From the NCBI GenBank assembly GCA_002315615.1, contig DCHK01000043.1, positions 1 to 32,657 on the forward strand: a DNA stretch of 32,657 nucleotides, written 5' to 3'. Position 1 is the stretch's first letter. Each line of letters begins with the position of its first letter. Made by a program: the position numbers and the translations under genes. The notes under the pieces were generated by a model. That model was given only the letters and a program-made list of their open reading frames with translations, was not told where the DNA came from and did not search any database. Source of the stretch: Bacteroidales bacterium UBA1754. GTDB taxonomy: Bacteria > Bacteroidota > Bacteroidia > Bacteroidales > Paludibacteraceae. Below are positions 1 to 8,272 of the stretch, piece after piece.

Positions 1-1229
1 TATTGCCACTTGTTGCCATAACCACCATACAAGGCACACGAAGATGCACGGTAACAAAATTCAGCGGTGTTGTATTGGAAAGTATTATCGTGGCATTGCT
101 GACCATCGGCAGGCCAAACAGCCATATCATCATCACCATTGTTTCGGAAACTACAATGTTCCGCTTTACAATTGGCAGAACCTTTACAGAAGTTTACACC
201 ATCGGCATAATTGTTGCGCAAACGGCAATGGCGAATGGTAAGACCATTGGCTGTGTTGTTACCCCAACCAGGATTATAATTGGCAATCCAAGCACCACAT
301 TCAAAGTGGTCAACAAAAACATTTTCTATAACAGATGTTTTTCCCCAAGAACCATTGATACCTTTGTAGGCATTGCTTCGCGAACTTTGACTTGTGGTAA
401 GCGAAAAATCACTTGCACTCGCATCGAAGTTTGACCACAAACCACCTTGATTAGATGTTTTACTTGTAAAGTTAATCGTAGTGTACCAAGGACCAGCACC
501 ACGCAAACGTTTGTCGTCGGCATTCAATTCTAATGTGCGACCAATATTGTAAGTTCCTTCTGGAATATATAATAGTGCGTGAGAATCGGCAAAATCCTGT
601 AAGTTATTACCATTGCCACTATAAGCGGAATATCCCGCAGGGCAAGCAATAGGTTCTGGTACGTTTTCAACTTCGATAAAGTCGAAATATACACCACTGC
701 CTTTCGATTCCAATTTTATGGTTATCGGACCATTGTATGATTTGTCCACTCGTATGCGCTGCTCGTCGAAACGCATTCTGTAGTTTTGGTTGGTAATTCC
801 GCCGTTGTTACCATTGCCGTTGTCCCAAAGGTGTTCCCAACTCCATTGTGAGTGCAAGGTAACTGTGGTTATATACGTTCCGTTTATGCTCAAATCGACT
901 GTGCGTGTTACGTCGCCATCGCGATTGGTAGCACCATCGGCTATTGCAAAACGCAGTGTGATACCTACACGGTTGAAATTACCTGTTACGTTGTTCCAAG
1001 TTACACTTCCACCGTTATTTGCCAAAACACTTGTGCGGTCTGACGCTTCGAAAGTAATTTGGTCTTGTGCGTAAGAACTTTGCACCGTAGCGCCTCCGCC
1101 CAAAGTACCTTTATCGGCTTCGTAGCGAGTGTATGGAGCATCGTAGTAACCTCGTTGTTGTGCTTGCGAATCGACGCAAAACAATGTGAAAAGCGCAACA
1201 ATAGTTGCGTGAAATAGAGTTTTTTTCAT
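1..1229 (-). CDS. Secreted right-handed beta-helix glycosidase, GH87 (alpha-1,3-glucanase/mycodextranase)-like; C-terminus cut by window edge
   Basis: The frame is open from an ATG at 1229 down to base 1, giving about 409 residues with the C-terminus missing. Residues 1-24 form a signal peptide (MKKTLFHATIVALF followed by a cleavage region ending SQAQ). Residues about 28-185 start with YEADKG and are beta-rich, like a CBM35/CBM6 carbohydrate-binding module. From about residue 195 comes a parallel beta-helix beginning with a pectate-lyase-like stretch (LYIPEGTYNIG). The motif NNGDDDMAVW lies at about residues 363-372; GH87 enzymes carry a similar paired-Asp motif (RNTGDDGLAMW type) that includes catalytic aspartates, which is why I favour GH87. 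That family hydrolyses alpha-1,3-glucan. The fold and secretion are well supported; the exact family and substrate are inference. Another beta-helix family (GH28/GH55-like) is possible. Whether it ends in a T9SS sorting domain cannot be seen. It is divergent from the flippase at 1384. Confidence 0.62.
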   Translation of the reverse strand, partial: MKKTLFHATIVALFTLFCVDSQAQQRGYYDAPYTRYEADKGTLGGGATVQSSYAQDQITFEASDRTSVLANNGGSVTWNNVTGNFNRVGITLRFAIADGATNRDGDVTRTVDLSINGTYITTVTLHSQWSWEHLWDNGNGNNGGITNQNYRMRFDEQRIRVDKSYNGPITIKLESKGSGVYFDFIEVENVPEPIACPAGYSAYSGNGNNLQDFADSHALLYIPEGTYNIGRTLELNADDKRLRGAGPWYTTINFTSKTSNQGGLWSNFDASASDFSLTTSQSSRSNAYKGINGSWGKTSVIENVFVDHFECGAWIANYNPGWGNNTANGLTIRHCRLRNNYADGVNFCKGSANCKAEHCSFRNNGDDDMAVWPADGQQCHDNTFQYNTAEFCYRASSCALYGGYGNKWQ

Positions 1230-1353
1230 TATTTTGAATGCTAATTTTCGGACATAATTCTTGCGAAGATACCGAATTTCTTTTCAATCTGCAAGAAAAA
1301 GTGCATTTTGCATAGTCAAAAAACAAGAGTATCAATCTTTTCTAAAAAATGAT

Positions 1354-1361
1354 TACTTTTG
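1354..1361 (+). promoter_or_regulatory. -7 box TACTTTTG for the flippase gene
   Basis: TACTTTTG matches the Bacteroidota consensus TAnnTTTG. No clear TTTG -33 box lies 19-21 bp upstream. A transcript from here would start near 1367, downstream of the TTG at 1261, so it argues that translation begins at 1384 or later. Confidence 0.45.
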
Positions 1362-1383
1362 TAACAAATCAAGCATACACATT

Positions 1384-2676
1384 TTGAATCCCAAATTAGT
1401 CATATCAAAATTAGTGTCGTCCGAATTGGTGCGAAACTCTTCTAAATTGCTTGGTGCCAATATTTTTGCGCAGGCGGTAGCATTGATGGTGTACCCAATT
1501 CTCACGCGAATGTATTCGCCGAGCGATTTTGGGCTTTTCAACCTTTTTCTTAGCATTGGTGGTGTTATTGTGATTTTTACCACTGCCGAATATCAAAATG
1601 CTATTGTGTTGCCGAAGGACGAAAAGAAAGCTACATCGTGTTTTCACGCGGGATTTTTGATAAATATTTTTGTTTCAGTTTTGTGTTTGCTATCGGTTAT
1701 TTTTTCCAAACAAATTGCCGATGTTTTTGATGCTCCGTCGCTTGCAAACTGGTATTGGTTGATGCCGTTTTATGTATTGTCATTGGGCACGTGGAACTTG
1801 CTAAACTATTGGTACACAAGAAATAAAAAATTCAATAATGTCAGTGCTTATCAAGTTTCTCAAAATATTATTTCGTCGGGTTCTAAAATAGGATTTGGTG
1901 CGCTTGGGTGGTTGTCTGGTGGTCTGATAATTTCGTCGGTTTTGGCGCCAATAGTTTCAATTGCCATCAGTTTGAAATCTGCGTGGAAGAAAAATATCAC
2001 ACCGCTTCTTGTTTTCGACAAACAATCGGTACGACAAACAGCATACGAGTATCGTAATTTCCCAAAATATTCGTTGCCTCGTGCCATTATCAACAATATA
2101 AGTGGTAATTTGCCTATTTTGCTACTTTCACCGTTTTTTAGTCTGACTGAAATAGGTTTCTTCGGCATGGCTTTTACTCTTGCATTCCGCCCGATAAATA
2201 TGGTAACTACGTCGCTTTATCAGGTGTTTTTTCAACGAACGGCAGAACGTGTACAAAATGGTCAGCACATCAAACCTTTTTTTCGTAAATACATTCGAAA
2301 TACGTTGCTAATTTTAATTCCTTGTTTTGCTCTGCTTTATTTTATATTGCCGTGGTTTGCAAGTTGGTTTTTGGGTGATGCTTGGTGCGAAACAAGCACT
2401 TATATCCGTATGATGTTGCCGTGGTTATTGATGTCGTGTATGGTTGCACCGATATGTTTTTTGTCCGATGTATTTCAAAAACAAAGACTTGGTTTGTATT
2501 TTGAGATAGCATTATTTGTATGTCGTGTGTTAGGTGTTATTTTGGGCATTATATTACAATGTTTTAGTATTGCTATAATTGGTTATTGTATATTTAGCGC
2601 ACTTGTGATTTTTGCGCAACTATTGTGGTATAAGTCGTTAATAAGTAAATACGAAAAAACAATAGAGAATGAATAA
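1384..2676 (+). CDS. Polysaccharide/O-antigen flippase (Wzx-like, MOP superfamily)
   Basis: Integral membrane protein of about 430 residues with hydrophobic segments along its whole length and a short polar C-terminus. Near the N-terminus it has the Wzx-like run LLGANIFAQAVALMVYPIL followed by LTRMYSPSDFGLFNL, typical of RfbX/Wzx and PST-type exporters. Such proteins flip undecaprenyl-linked oligosaccharide units across the inner membrane. The frame is open from a TTG at 1261, but that upstream stretch contains the -7 box and reads unlike a flippase. No in-frame ATG precedes the conserved region. I choose the TTG at 1384; the GTG at 1414 is the alternative. It converges with the GT4 gene at 2723 and stands near a GT and an acyltransferase, which suggests a small surface-glycan locus. 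The family call is firm; the start is uncertain. Confidence 0.82.
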   Translation: MNPKLVISKLVSSELVRNSSKLLGANIFAQAVALMVYPILTRMYSPSDFGLFNLFLSIGGVIVIFTTAEYQNAIVLPKDEKKATSCFHAGFLINIFVSVLCLLSVIFSKQIADVFDAPSLANWYWLMPFYVLSLGTWNLLNYWYTRNKKFNNVSAYQVSQNIISSGSKIGFGALGWLSGGLIISSVLAPIVSIAISLKSAWKKNITPLLVFDKQSVRQTAYEYRNFPKYSLPRAIINNISGNLPILLLSPFFSLTEIGFFGMAFTLAFRPINMVTTSLYQVFFQRTAERVQNGQHIKPFFRKYIRNTLLILIPCFALLYFILPWFASWFLGDAWCETSTYIRMMLPWLLMSCMVAPICFLSDVFQKQRLGLYFEIALFVCRVLGVILGIILQCFSIAIIGYCIFSALVIFAQLLWYKSLISKYEKTIENE

Positions 2677-2692
2677 TAGACTGAATATATTA

Positions 2693-2708
2693 GGAAATGA
2701 ATATTTCC
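2693..2708. terminator. Weak hairpin between convergent genes
   Basis: GGAAAT-GAAT-ATTTCC forms a 6-bp stem with a 4-nt loop in the 46-bp gap between the converging flippase and GT4 genes. It has no T-tract, so it is at best a weak terminator. Confidence 0.25.
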
Positions 2709-2722
2709 CATATATCCAAATT

Positions 2723-3877
2723 TCATTGTTGATGTAAAGTTTGTTTGTACACTTCGCTTAGCTTCTTTCCGACTTCTTCAAAAGAGAATTGTTTAGCAGA
2801 TTTGGCAATTCTTAATTTGTTAAAATTTGCAAAATTATCGAGCATCCAATTCGTCTTTTCAAATAATGCAATTTCGTCTTTTATAGGAACAATGCATCCA
2901 TTTGTGTCGTTAATCACTTCTGGCGCAATGCCAACTGCCGACGAAATTACGGGTAGTCCACAAGCAAAACTTTCAGAAATGACGACACCTGCTGTTTCAT
3001 AATTTGAAAACATCAAAAAGAAGTCACTTTGGTGCATCCAATCGCATACTTGTTGCGGTGTTTGCTCGCCTACGAAACGCACAATATCATCAGGAAGATT
3101 AAGCATTTTTGCGTATTTTACAGTATCTTCAAAATCAATTCCTGTGCCTACAATAATCAATTCAAAATCGTTTCTGGTTTCTGACAATCTTTTTATTACA
3201 CGCAGAATTCCAGTGATATTTTTTGCTTTTTCATCGAAACACGAAACGTGTAAAATCCTTTTTCGTGAGTGCTTGCAAATTTCTTGTGGCAAAAAGAAAA
3301 AGTCATCGAGTACATTGTTTATTCTTAGTGAATTTGAATTTTGCAAATCCAAGTTAAACATTGCATTATCTAAAATTTGCGACACAGTTAGTAACGCTGA
3401 AGCGTTTTTAACCACTTTTTTGGTGATTGTTTTTCGCAAAAAACCATTGTATGAGAAATTTTGAGGCAAATACCGACTCCAATGCTCCACCACGATGTAC
3501 GGAATTTTTTGCGAAAGTTTCAACCAATATGCCAGTGCGCCACTGCGTGTGAGCACATTGGCTTGACATACATCTGGTTTGCCAAAATTTTTCGTTACGT
3601 ATTCGTATCCTTTGCGAAATGCTCGCCAATAATTCACGGCTTTGCTGATACGCAAAAATACTTTATTTTTGTTGAAAGGATAATAAACATAAATTTCTTT
3701 TACCTTTTCGGTTTGTTGTTCTACAATTTCAAAGTTGGAAACATTTTCGTCGGCAAATAGATAAAGTACACACACATCGCAAAAGGCAGATACAGCCATA
3801 GCGTGTTTGCGTACAAAAAGTCCTGACATTGCATCGTAGCGATGTGGATACCAAGCCGAAAAGAAAAGAACATTCAT
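2723..3877 (-). CDS. GT4-family glycosyltransferase
   Basis: 384 residues with a two-domain GT-B layout. The N-terminal acceptor domain opens with MNVLFFSAWYPHRYDAMSG and continues LFVRKHA, the pattern of GT4 enzymes. The C-terminal donor domain starts near KRILHVSCFDEKAKNI and carries the E-x7-E motif in ETAGVVISESFACGLPV, followed by a proline/glycine turn before the final helix. It would transfer a sugar from a nucleotide-sugar donor to a lipid-linked or glycan acceptor on the cytoplasmic face. Its ATG at 3877 directly follows the stop of the upstream gene (TAG-ATG), so the two are translationally coupled. Substrate cannot be read from sequence. Confidence 0.88.
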   Translation of the reverse strand: MNVLFFSAWYPHRYDAMSGLFVRKHAMAVSAFCDVCVLYLFADENVSNFEIVEQQTEKVKEIYVYYPFNKNKVFLRISKAVNYWRAFRKGYEYVTKNFGKPDVCQANVLTRSGALAYWLKLSQKIPYIVVEHWSRYLPQNFSYNGFLRKTITKKVVKNASALLTVSQILDNAMFNLDLQNSNSLRINNVLDDFFFLPQEICKHSRKRILHVSCFDEKAKNITGILRVIKRLSETRNDFELIIVGTGIDFEDTVKYAKMLNLPDDIVRFVGEQTPQQVCDWMHQSDFFLMFSNYETAGVVISESFACGLPVISSAVGIAPEVINDTNGCIVPIKDEIALFEKTNWMLDNFANFNKLRIAKSAKQFSFEEVGKKLSEVYKQTLHQQ

Positions 3878-4795
3878 CTAAAATTTATGTTTTAAAAATT
3901 TATGCAAATTTAACACTTTTCTTAGTAACGGATTGTAAACTTTCTCAATGCGATAATAAGTGCACATTACCGAACCGAATTGCTTGTAGTTTTTGGCAAT
4001 CGCACCAATCATACTGCCTTCAAAATCAAAAATATTGGAATGATTTTTGGCAAATTTTATTGCTTCGAAAGTGAGCCAAGCCGAAGCGCCCGATTTTGCT
4101 TTTTCTTTGTCGAAGGCAGGTACAAGGTAATAACAAAATTGTTTATCCAAAACAAGTAAAACTGCCGCCAATAAATCACCTTCTTTGCTCCGTGCAGCAA
4201 GAATTTTTCCTTGTTCGTGGTCGATTGCTGCGTTACACATAGTGCAAAATAGTTTTTTGGAATAGAAAATTTTTGCTCTGCGTTGTTTTAATGTTGCTTT
4301 GTGAAACTGATATAATTCTTCGGTTGAAAGTGTTTCGTCGAGTCGCATTTCCGCATTTTCGGCTTTGTCAATTTGCCGTTTTTTGTTTTGCGAAAATCGA
4401 GCGTAAATGTCCATAATGTCGGTTGTCTTCAAATCGTTTATGCGATAAGTGAAACGATTTTTCACCACAAAACTTTCGTTTTTGAAGATGTCAGCATTTT
4501 TGTCGTCTGCCGAAATATTTTGAAAAAACCAAGCCAGTTTTTCGTTGTCAATAAGTGAGGGAAAATCGTCTGTAAACGAAGCGTTTATCAGTTGCGTAAA
4601 CTGCAATTGCATTCCAATGTCGATGCCCCATTTTTTACGATATAAATAGGGTAGAGCACATACTATTTCACCATTTTTCTTCGATAGTATTATGCGCCAT
4701 TCTTTACCTTCGCAACAAACTGCATCGAGCCACCAAGGTTGCATAAAAATGGGTACTTCGTGTGTGCGGCAATATTCAATGTATTCTTCTTTCAC
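3878..4795 (-). CDS. FemAB/GNAT-like acyltransferase (Acetyltransf_6 type)
   Basis: 305 residues, soluble. It starts with the pattern of the FemAB-like/BioF2-like acetyltransferase family: an early FMQPWWLDAVC stretch, a central basic helix around SQNKKRQIDKAENAEM, and a second half containing AAVLLVLDKQFCYYL and FDFEGSMIGAIAKNYKQFG. The late glycine-rich motif (FDFEGS, then NYKQFG) is typical of this family. Members N-acylate sugars or add amino acids to cell-wall or exopolysaccharide precursors. Its position as the first gene of a couple with a GT4 gene suggests modification of a glycan precursor. The next gene upstream on the same strand ends 23 bp away, so the three may share a transcript. 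Family good; reaction inferred. Confidence 0.72.
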   Translation of the reverse strand: MKEEYIEYCRTHEVPIFMQPWWLDAVCCEGKEWRIILSKKNGEIVCALPYLYRKKWGIDIGMQLQFTQLINASFTDDFPSLIDNEKLAWFFQNISADDKNADIFKNESFVVKNRFTYRINDLKTTDIMDIYARFSQNKKRQIDKAENAEMRLDETLSTEELYQFHKATLKQRRAKIFYSKKLFCTMCNAAIDHEQGKILAARSKEGDLLAAVLLVLDKQFCYYLVPAFDKEKAKSGASAWLTFEAIKFAKNHSNIFDFEGSMIGAIAKNYKQFGSVMCTYYRIEKVYNPLLRKVLNLHKFLKHKF

Positions 4796-4818
4796 GACGA
4801 TTTTTTATTATCAGCAAT

Positions 4819-5556
4819 TTAGCATTTCTGATGAGTAACGATTGGTAATCTTTTCCAAATCCAGTTTGGAATGAGTTTCCAAAAGAAAGTCATTATTGCA
4901 TATCGTGTGTCAATTACTTTGCGACGTTTCTTTTTCTCTATGGCACGAACAATTGATTTTGCCACATCTGTAGGTTGCATCAGCATTGGATATTTTTCGC
5001 CGTCGTTCAATAAATTCGTATCGACAAATCCAGGACGAATATCGGTAAACGAAATGTTTAATTTCTGCAAATATGCCAATTGCTCCAAAGAGTCGATGTA
5101 AATATTTTGATAGCGTTTGGTGGCAGAGTAGGCTGGCGCAACGCCCAAACCTTTCGTTCCTGCAATGGAACTTATCACGGCAATGTGTCCACCTCCGTTG
5201 TTTTTGAAATAATTAAATGCAAAATCTACCATTTTTGTAAATCCTACAACGTTTGTTTGGGCAGTTTTTACTTCGGTCTCAATTTTCAAATCGACGTTCT
5301 GAAATCCTATGCCCGACGCATTGAAATACAAATCCATTCCCCCCAATTTATCAATCAGTTGTTGCAAATTGGCAGTCGCTTCATCTGTGGTAATGTCAAT
5401 TTGTTGAATTTCCACATTGGAATTTTCTCGCTGAAATTCTTCCAGTAATTGCAATCGTCTTCCTGCGATGCCAATTTTCCAACCTTTGCGGAGCAATTCT
5501 TTTGCAACTTCTTTGCCAATGCCAGATGTCGCACCAACAACTATTGCTTTTTTCAT
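4819..5556 (-). other. SDR module of the fused ORF, with its own internal ATG start
   Basis: Read alone, this is a 245-residue NAD(P)-dependent oxidoreductase of the classical SDR family: nucleotide-binding GATSGIG at about residues 8-14, then NASG, Ser/Tyr/Lys active-site residues, and a C-terminal hydrophobic/basic tail (FFWKLIPNWIWKRLP) that could touch the membrane. The ATG at 5556 gives the usual SDR N-terminus, so it may be translated independently even if the upstream frame reads into it. Substrate unknown. Confidence 0.6.
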
Positions 5557-6111
5557 TTTGTTTCTTTTATTTTTGTTTGGAAAAATAACTTTGTCCATTT
5601 TTACGTCCCATACCTCGCACGGAATATCATCTACAATTTGTTCGGCAAAGCAAATACCTATTTTTGTAGCAGAAATTTTTGGTAAAAATCTATCGTAAAA
5701 ACCTTTGCCTCGTCCTGTACGAGCGCCTTTGGCGGTGAATGCAACGCCCGGAATAATGGCTAAGTCAATGTCTTCAAAGTCAGTAAAATCGTCGCCTATC
5801 GGTTCCAAAATGTTGAATGCACCTTTTGCTATAGAACAAATTCCGTTGTATTTGCGCAATATTAAATCATTGTCAACCACCACGGGCAATAAAATTTGCT
5901 TTTCGGTGTGCCATTTTTCTATAAAGTCGTGCGAGCAAACTTCATCGGGGAGCGACCAAAATAGCAAAATTGTTTTTGCGTTGCGAAATTCGGTGTAGTT
6001 TTCCAACTGCAAAAAAACATCTGCCGACTGACTTTTTTTCTGTTCATCGGTGAGCAAATTCAATTCTGCACGCACTTTGCGACGTATGTTAATTTTCTGT
6101 TGATTACTCAT
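4819..6111 (-). CDS. Fused 5-formyltetrahydrofolate cyclo-ligase / short-chain dehydrogenase ORF
   Basis: One frame of 430 codons contains two complete proteins. Residues 1-185 are a 5-formyl-THF cyclo-ligase (YgfA/MTHFS), which converts 5-formyl-THF plus ATP to 5,10-methenyl-THF: an N-terminal RRKVRAEL basic segment, LLFWSLPDEV, and the signature GARTGRGKGFYDRFLP. Residues 186-430 are a classical SDR: GATSGIG cofactor motif, NASG, catalytic Ser in VISSIAG, and YSATK with the active Tyr and Lys. The SDR part begins with its own normal-looking start, MKKAIVVGATSGIG, at 5556. The joining peptide (about NKNKRNK) is lysine/asparagine-rich and looks like non-coding linker being read through. Adding one A to the A5 run near 5574 would create a TAA and separate the proteins, so this is either a recent fusion or a single-base sequence error. 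Confidence 0.85.
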   Translation of the reverse strand: MSNQQKINIRRKVRAELNLLTDEQKKSQSADVFLQLENYTEFRNAKTILLFWSLPDEVCSHDFIEKWHTEKQILLPVVVDNDLILRKYNGICSIAKGAFNILEPIGDDFTDFEDIDLAIIPGVAFTAKGARTGRGKGFYDRFLPKISATKIGICFAEQIVDDIPCEVWDVKMDKVIFPNKNKRNKMKKAIVVGATSGIGKEVAKELLRKGWKIGIAGRRLQLLEEFQRENSNVEIQQIDITTDEATANLQQLIDKLGGMDLYFNASGIGFQNVDLKIETEVKTAQTNVVGFTKMVDFAFNYFKNNGGGHIAVISSIAGTKGLGVAPAYSATKRYQNIYIDSLEQLAYLQKLNISFTDIRPGFVDTNLLNDGEKYPMLMQPTDVAKSIVRAIEKKKRRKVIDTRYAIMTFFWKLIPNWIWKRLPIVTHQKC

Positions 6112-6115
6112 ATTG

Positions 6116-6148
6116 CAAATTTAGTTTTTTCGGTGTAATTTCGTGAAA
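6116..6148 (-). promoter_or_regulatory. Promoter for the cyclo-ligase/SDR gene (TTTC-N21-TAAATTTG)
   Basis: On the minus strand the -7 box TAAATTTG (6116-6123) fits TAnnTTTG, and TTTC (6145-6148) sits 21 bp upstream where TTTG is expected. The box ends only 4 nt before the ATG at 6111, so the transcript would be leaderless or nearly so. Confidence 0.5.
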
Positions 6149-6173
6149 TTTATTTCGATAAAATACAATTTAG

Positions 6174-8267
6174 GTGATAGATAATATTACAGTACAAAGA
6201 ATTATTGATGCTGCAAGGATAGAAGAAGTAGTGTCCGATTTTGTGTCGTTGAAGAAAAAAGGCGCAAATCTTTGGGGTTGTTGTCCTTTTCATAACGAAA
6301 AAACACCTTCGTTTAGCGTTTCGCCGAGTAAAGGAATTTTTAAGTGTTTCGGTTGTGGCAAAGCGGGAAATTCTGTAAAATTCGTTATGGAACACGAATC
6401 GCTTTCGTATGTAGAAGCGTTGAGGTATTTGGCAAGAAAATATCACATCGAAATAAAGGAACGTGAACTTACTGCCGAGGAGTTGGCTGTACAATCCGAA
6501 CGCGAAAGTCTTTTTGCACTCAATTCGTATGCAAAAGAGTATTATTGTTCGATGCTTCATAACCATATCGATGGCAAAAGTATTGGATTGGCGTATTTTC
6601 GTGAGCGAGGTTTTCGCGATGATATTATAGAAAAATTTCAGTTGGGCTTTTCGCTCAACGAAAAAGATGCGTTTGTAAAAAATGCCACTACGAAAGGTTT
6701 CAATCCCGAATATTTGGTAAAAACAGGCTTGGCAATCGAACACGAAAATCAACCTCTTATCGACCGTTTTCGTGGTCGCGTAATGTTTCCGTGGATTTCG
6801 TTGAGTGGAAAAGTTCTCGGTTTTGGTGGTCGTGTGCTCGATGCTCGTACCAAAGGCGTCGATGTGAAGTATATGAACTCGCCCGAGTCCGAAATTTTCG
6901 TTAAACGTAGCGAACTTTACGGCATTTATCAAGCAAAACAGGCAATAGTAAAGGCAGATTGTTGTTATTTGGTCGAAGGTTACACCGATGTCATCTCAAT
7001 GCACCAAAGTGGTGTGGAAAATGTGGTTTCTTCTTCGGGAACTTCGCTCACTACGGGACAAATTCAACTCATCAAACGTTTTACCAATAATATTGTTATC
7101 CTTTACGATGGCGACGAGGCTGGCATTCACGCTTCTTTGCGTGGTATCGATTTGATACTTGCCGAAGGAATGAATGTGAAAGTTTTGCTCTTCCCCGATG
7201 GCGACGACCCCGATTCTTTTGCACGTAAAAACAACGCAAACGATTTTGTTGATTTTATCAATAAAAATAAAACCGATTTCATTCAGTTCAAAATAAATTT
7301 GCTGATGAAAGAGGCAGAGAAAGACCCTATAAAACGTGCCTCGCTCATCAAAGATATTGTGCAAAGTATCGCATCGATTCCCGACAACATTACGCGCTCG
7401 GTTTATATTCGCGAAAGTTCTCGTATGCTCGAAACTGCCGAACAAATTATTGCTTCGGAAGTGGCAAAAATAAAAAATAAGAAGAGTTTTGAAGAAAAAC
7501 AACAAGCCGTTCGCGATGCGTATGCCGAAGAGCGAAAAGCAGCAGCCGAAGCGGCTGGAATTGTAATGCCCAATGTAAAGAAACAATCTGAACCTACCGT
7601 TCCTCAAATCAAACTCGACAGATTGGCTTTCAATATTTTACGTTGCTTGCTTCGCTATGGTGTGCGTAAAATGGGTGTTTGGGAAGAAACAAAAGAAGAT
7701 GTGTATGTAGCGCCGTTCATTATTGACCAATTGGAGCGCGACAATATAAAATTCCAAAATGTAATTTTTCAAAAAATTTTTGATGAATATTGCGAAAAAT
7801 TCGGCGACTTAAAAGATGACAACGTCATTGAGAAAAAAGAATATGATGGTCCGCAGTTGAAAGATGGCGAGAAAGAAGATGAAAAATTCATCACGTATTA
7901 TAAAATAAATAAGACGTCTCAAGAAATTGAGCATTATTTTCTAAATCATCCCGATGCAGAAATAAGTACTGTTTCGATAGCCCTTTTAACTGACAAATAC
8001 GAAGAAAGCAATCTGTGGCGACGACGCGATCACGAGTCGAATCGCAACGAATACGAGGTTATTTTGAACGAGGCTAAACGAGTTATTTTCGAGTACAAAA
8101 TTCAACTTGTAGAAATTGCTATGAAAAAACTCGACGACGAAATGAAAAAGGCGAGCGAAGAGAAAAACTCGCAACGCGAAGATGAACTGATGTTGGAATT
8201 GATGGAAAACCAAAAAACAAAAACGCGACTCTCAAAAGATTTGGGCGACCGTGTCATTACACCATAA
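6174..8267 (+). CDS. dnaG: DNA primase DnaG
   Basis: 697 residues, the normal size for a Bacteroidota primase, which makes RNA primers at the replication fork. The CHC2 zinc finger lies at residues 37-61 (C37-x2-H40 ... C58-x2-C61) with flanking NEKTPSFSVSPSKGIFKC. The RNA-polymerase core contains RFRGRVMFPW and MNSPESEIFVK. The TOPRIM domain at about 260-350 has EGYTDVISMHQSG and ILYDGDEAGIHASLRGID with the metal-binding acidic residues. The C-terminal third is a charged helical helicase-interaction region. The start is a GTG at 6174 (VIDN, read as MIDN), which matches the usual DnaG N-terminus; no ATG is available nearby. It is divergent from the folate gene (62 bp between starts) and converges with rnhB with only 5 bp between. 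Confidence 0.97.
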   Translation: MIDNITVQRIIDAARIEEVVSDFVSLKKKGANLWGCCPFHNEKTPSFSVSPSKGIFKCFGCGKAGNSVKFVMEHESLSYVEALRYLARKYHIEIKERELTAEELAVQSERESLFALNSYAKEYYCSMLHNHIDGKSIGLAYFRERGFRDDIIEKFQLGFSLNEKDAFVKNATTKGFNPEYLVKTGLAIEHENQPLIDRFRGRVMFPWISLSGKVLGFGGRVLDARTKGVDVKYMNSPESEIFVKRSELYGIYQAKQAIVKADCCYLVEGYTDVISMHQSGVENVVSSSGTSLTTGQIQLIKRFTNNIVILYDGDEAGIHASLRGIDLILAEGMNVKVLLFPDGDDPDSFARKNNANDFVDFINKNKTDFIQFKINLLMKEAEKDPIKRASLIKDIVQSIASIPDNITRSVYIRESSRMLETAEQIIASEVAKIKNKKSFEEKQQAVRDAYAEERKAAAEAAGIVMPNVKKQSEPTVPQIKLDRLAFNILRCLLRYGVRKMGVWEETKEDVYVAPFIIDQLERDNIKFQNVIFQKIFDEYCEKFGDLKDDNVIEKKEYDGPQLKDGEKEDEKFITYYKINKTSQEIEHYFLNHPDAEISTVSIALLTDKYEESNLWRRRDHESNRNEYEVILNEAKRVIFEYKIQLVEIAMKKLDDEMKKASEEKNSQREDELMLELMENQKTKTRLSKDLGDRVITP

Positions 8268-8272
8268 AATTA

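Noticed and set aside
6150..6932. 260-codon minus-strand open frame opposite dnaG (and 6996-7607)
   Set aside because: It lies wholly antisense to the DnaG zinc finger and core domains; its composition (Phe/Cys/His/Arg-rich) is that of a complementary-strand shadow and no family motif is seen.
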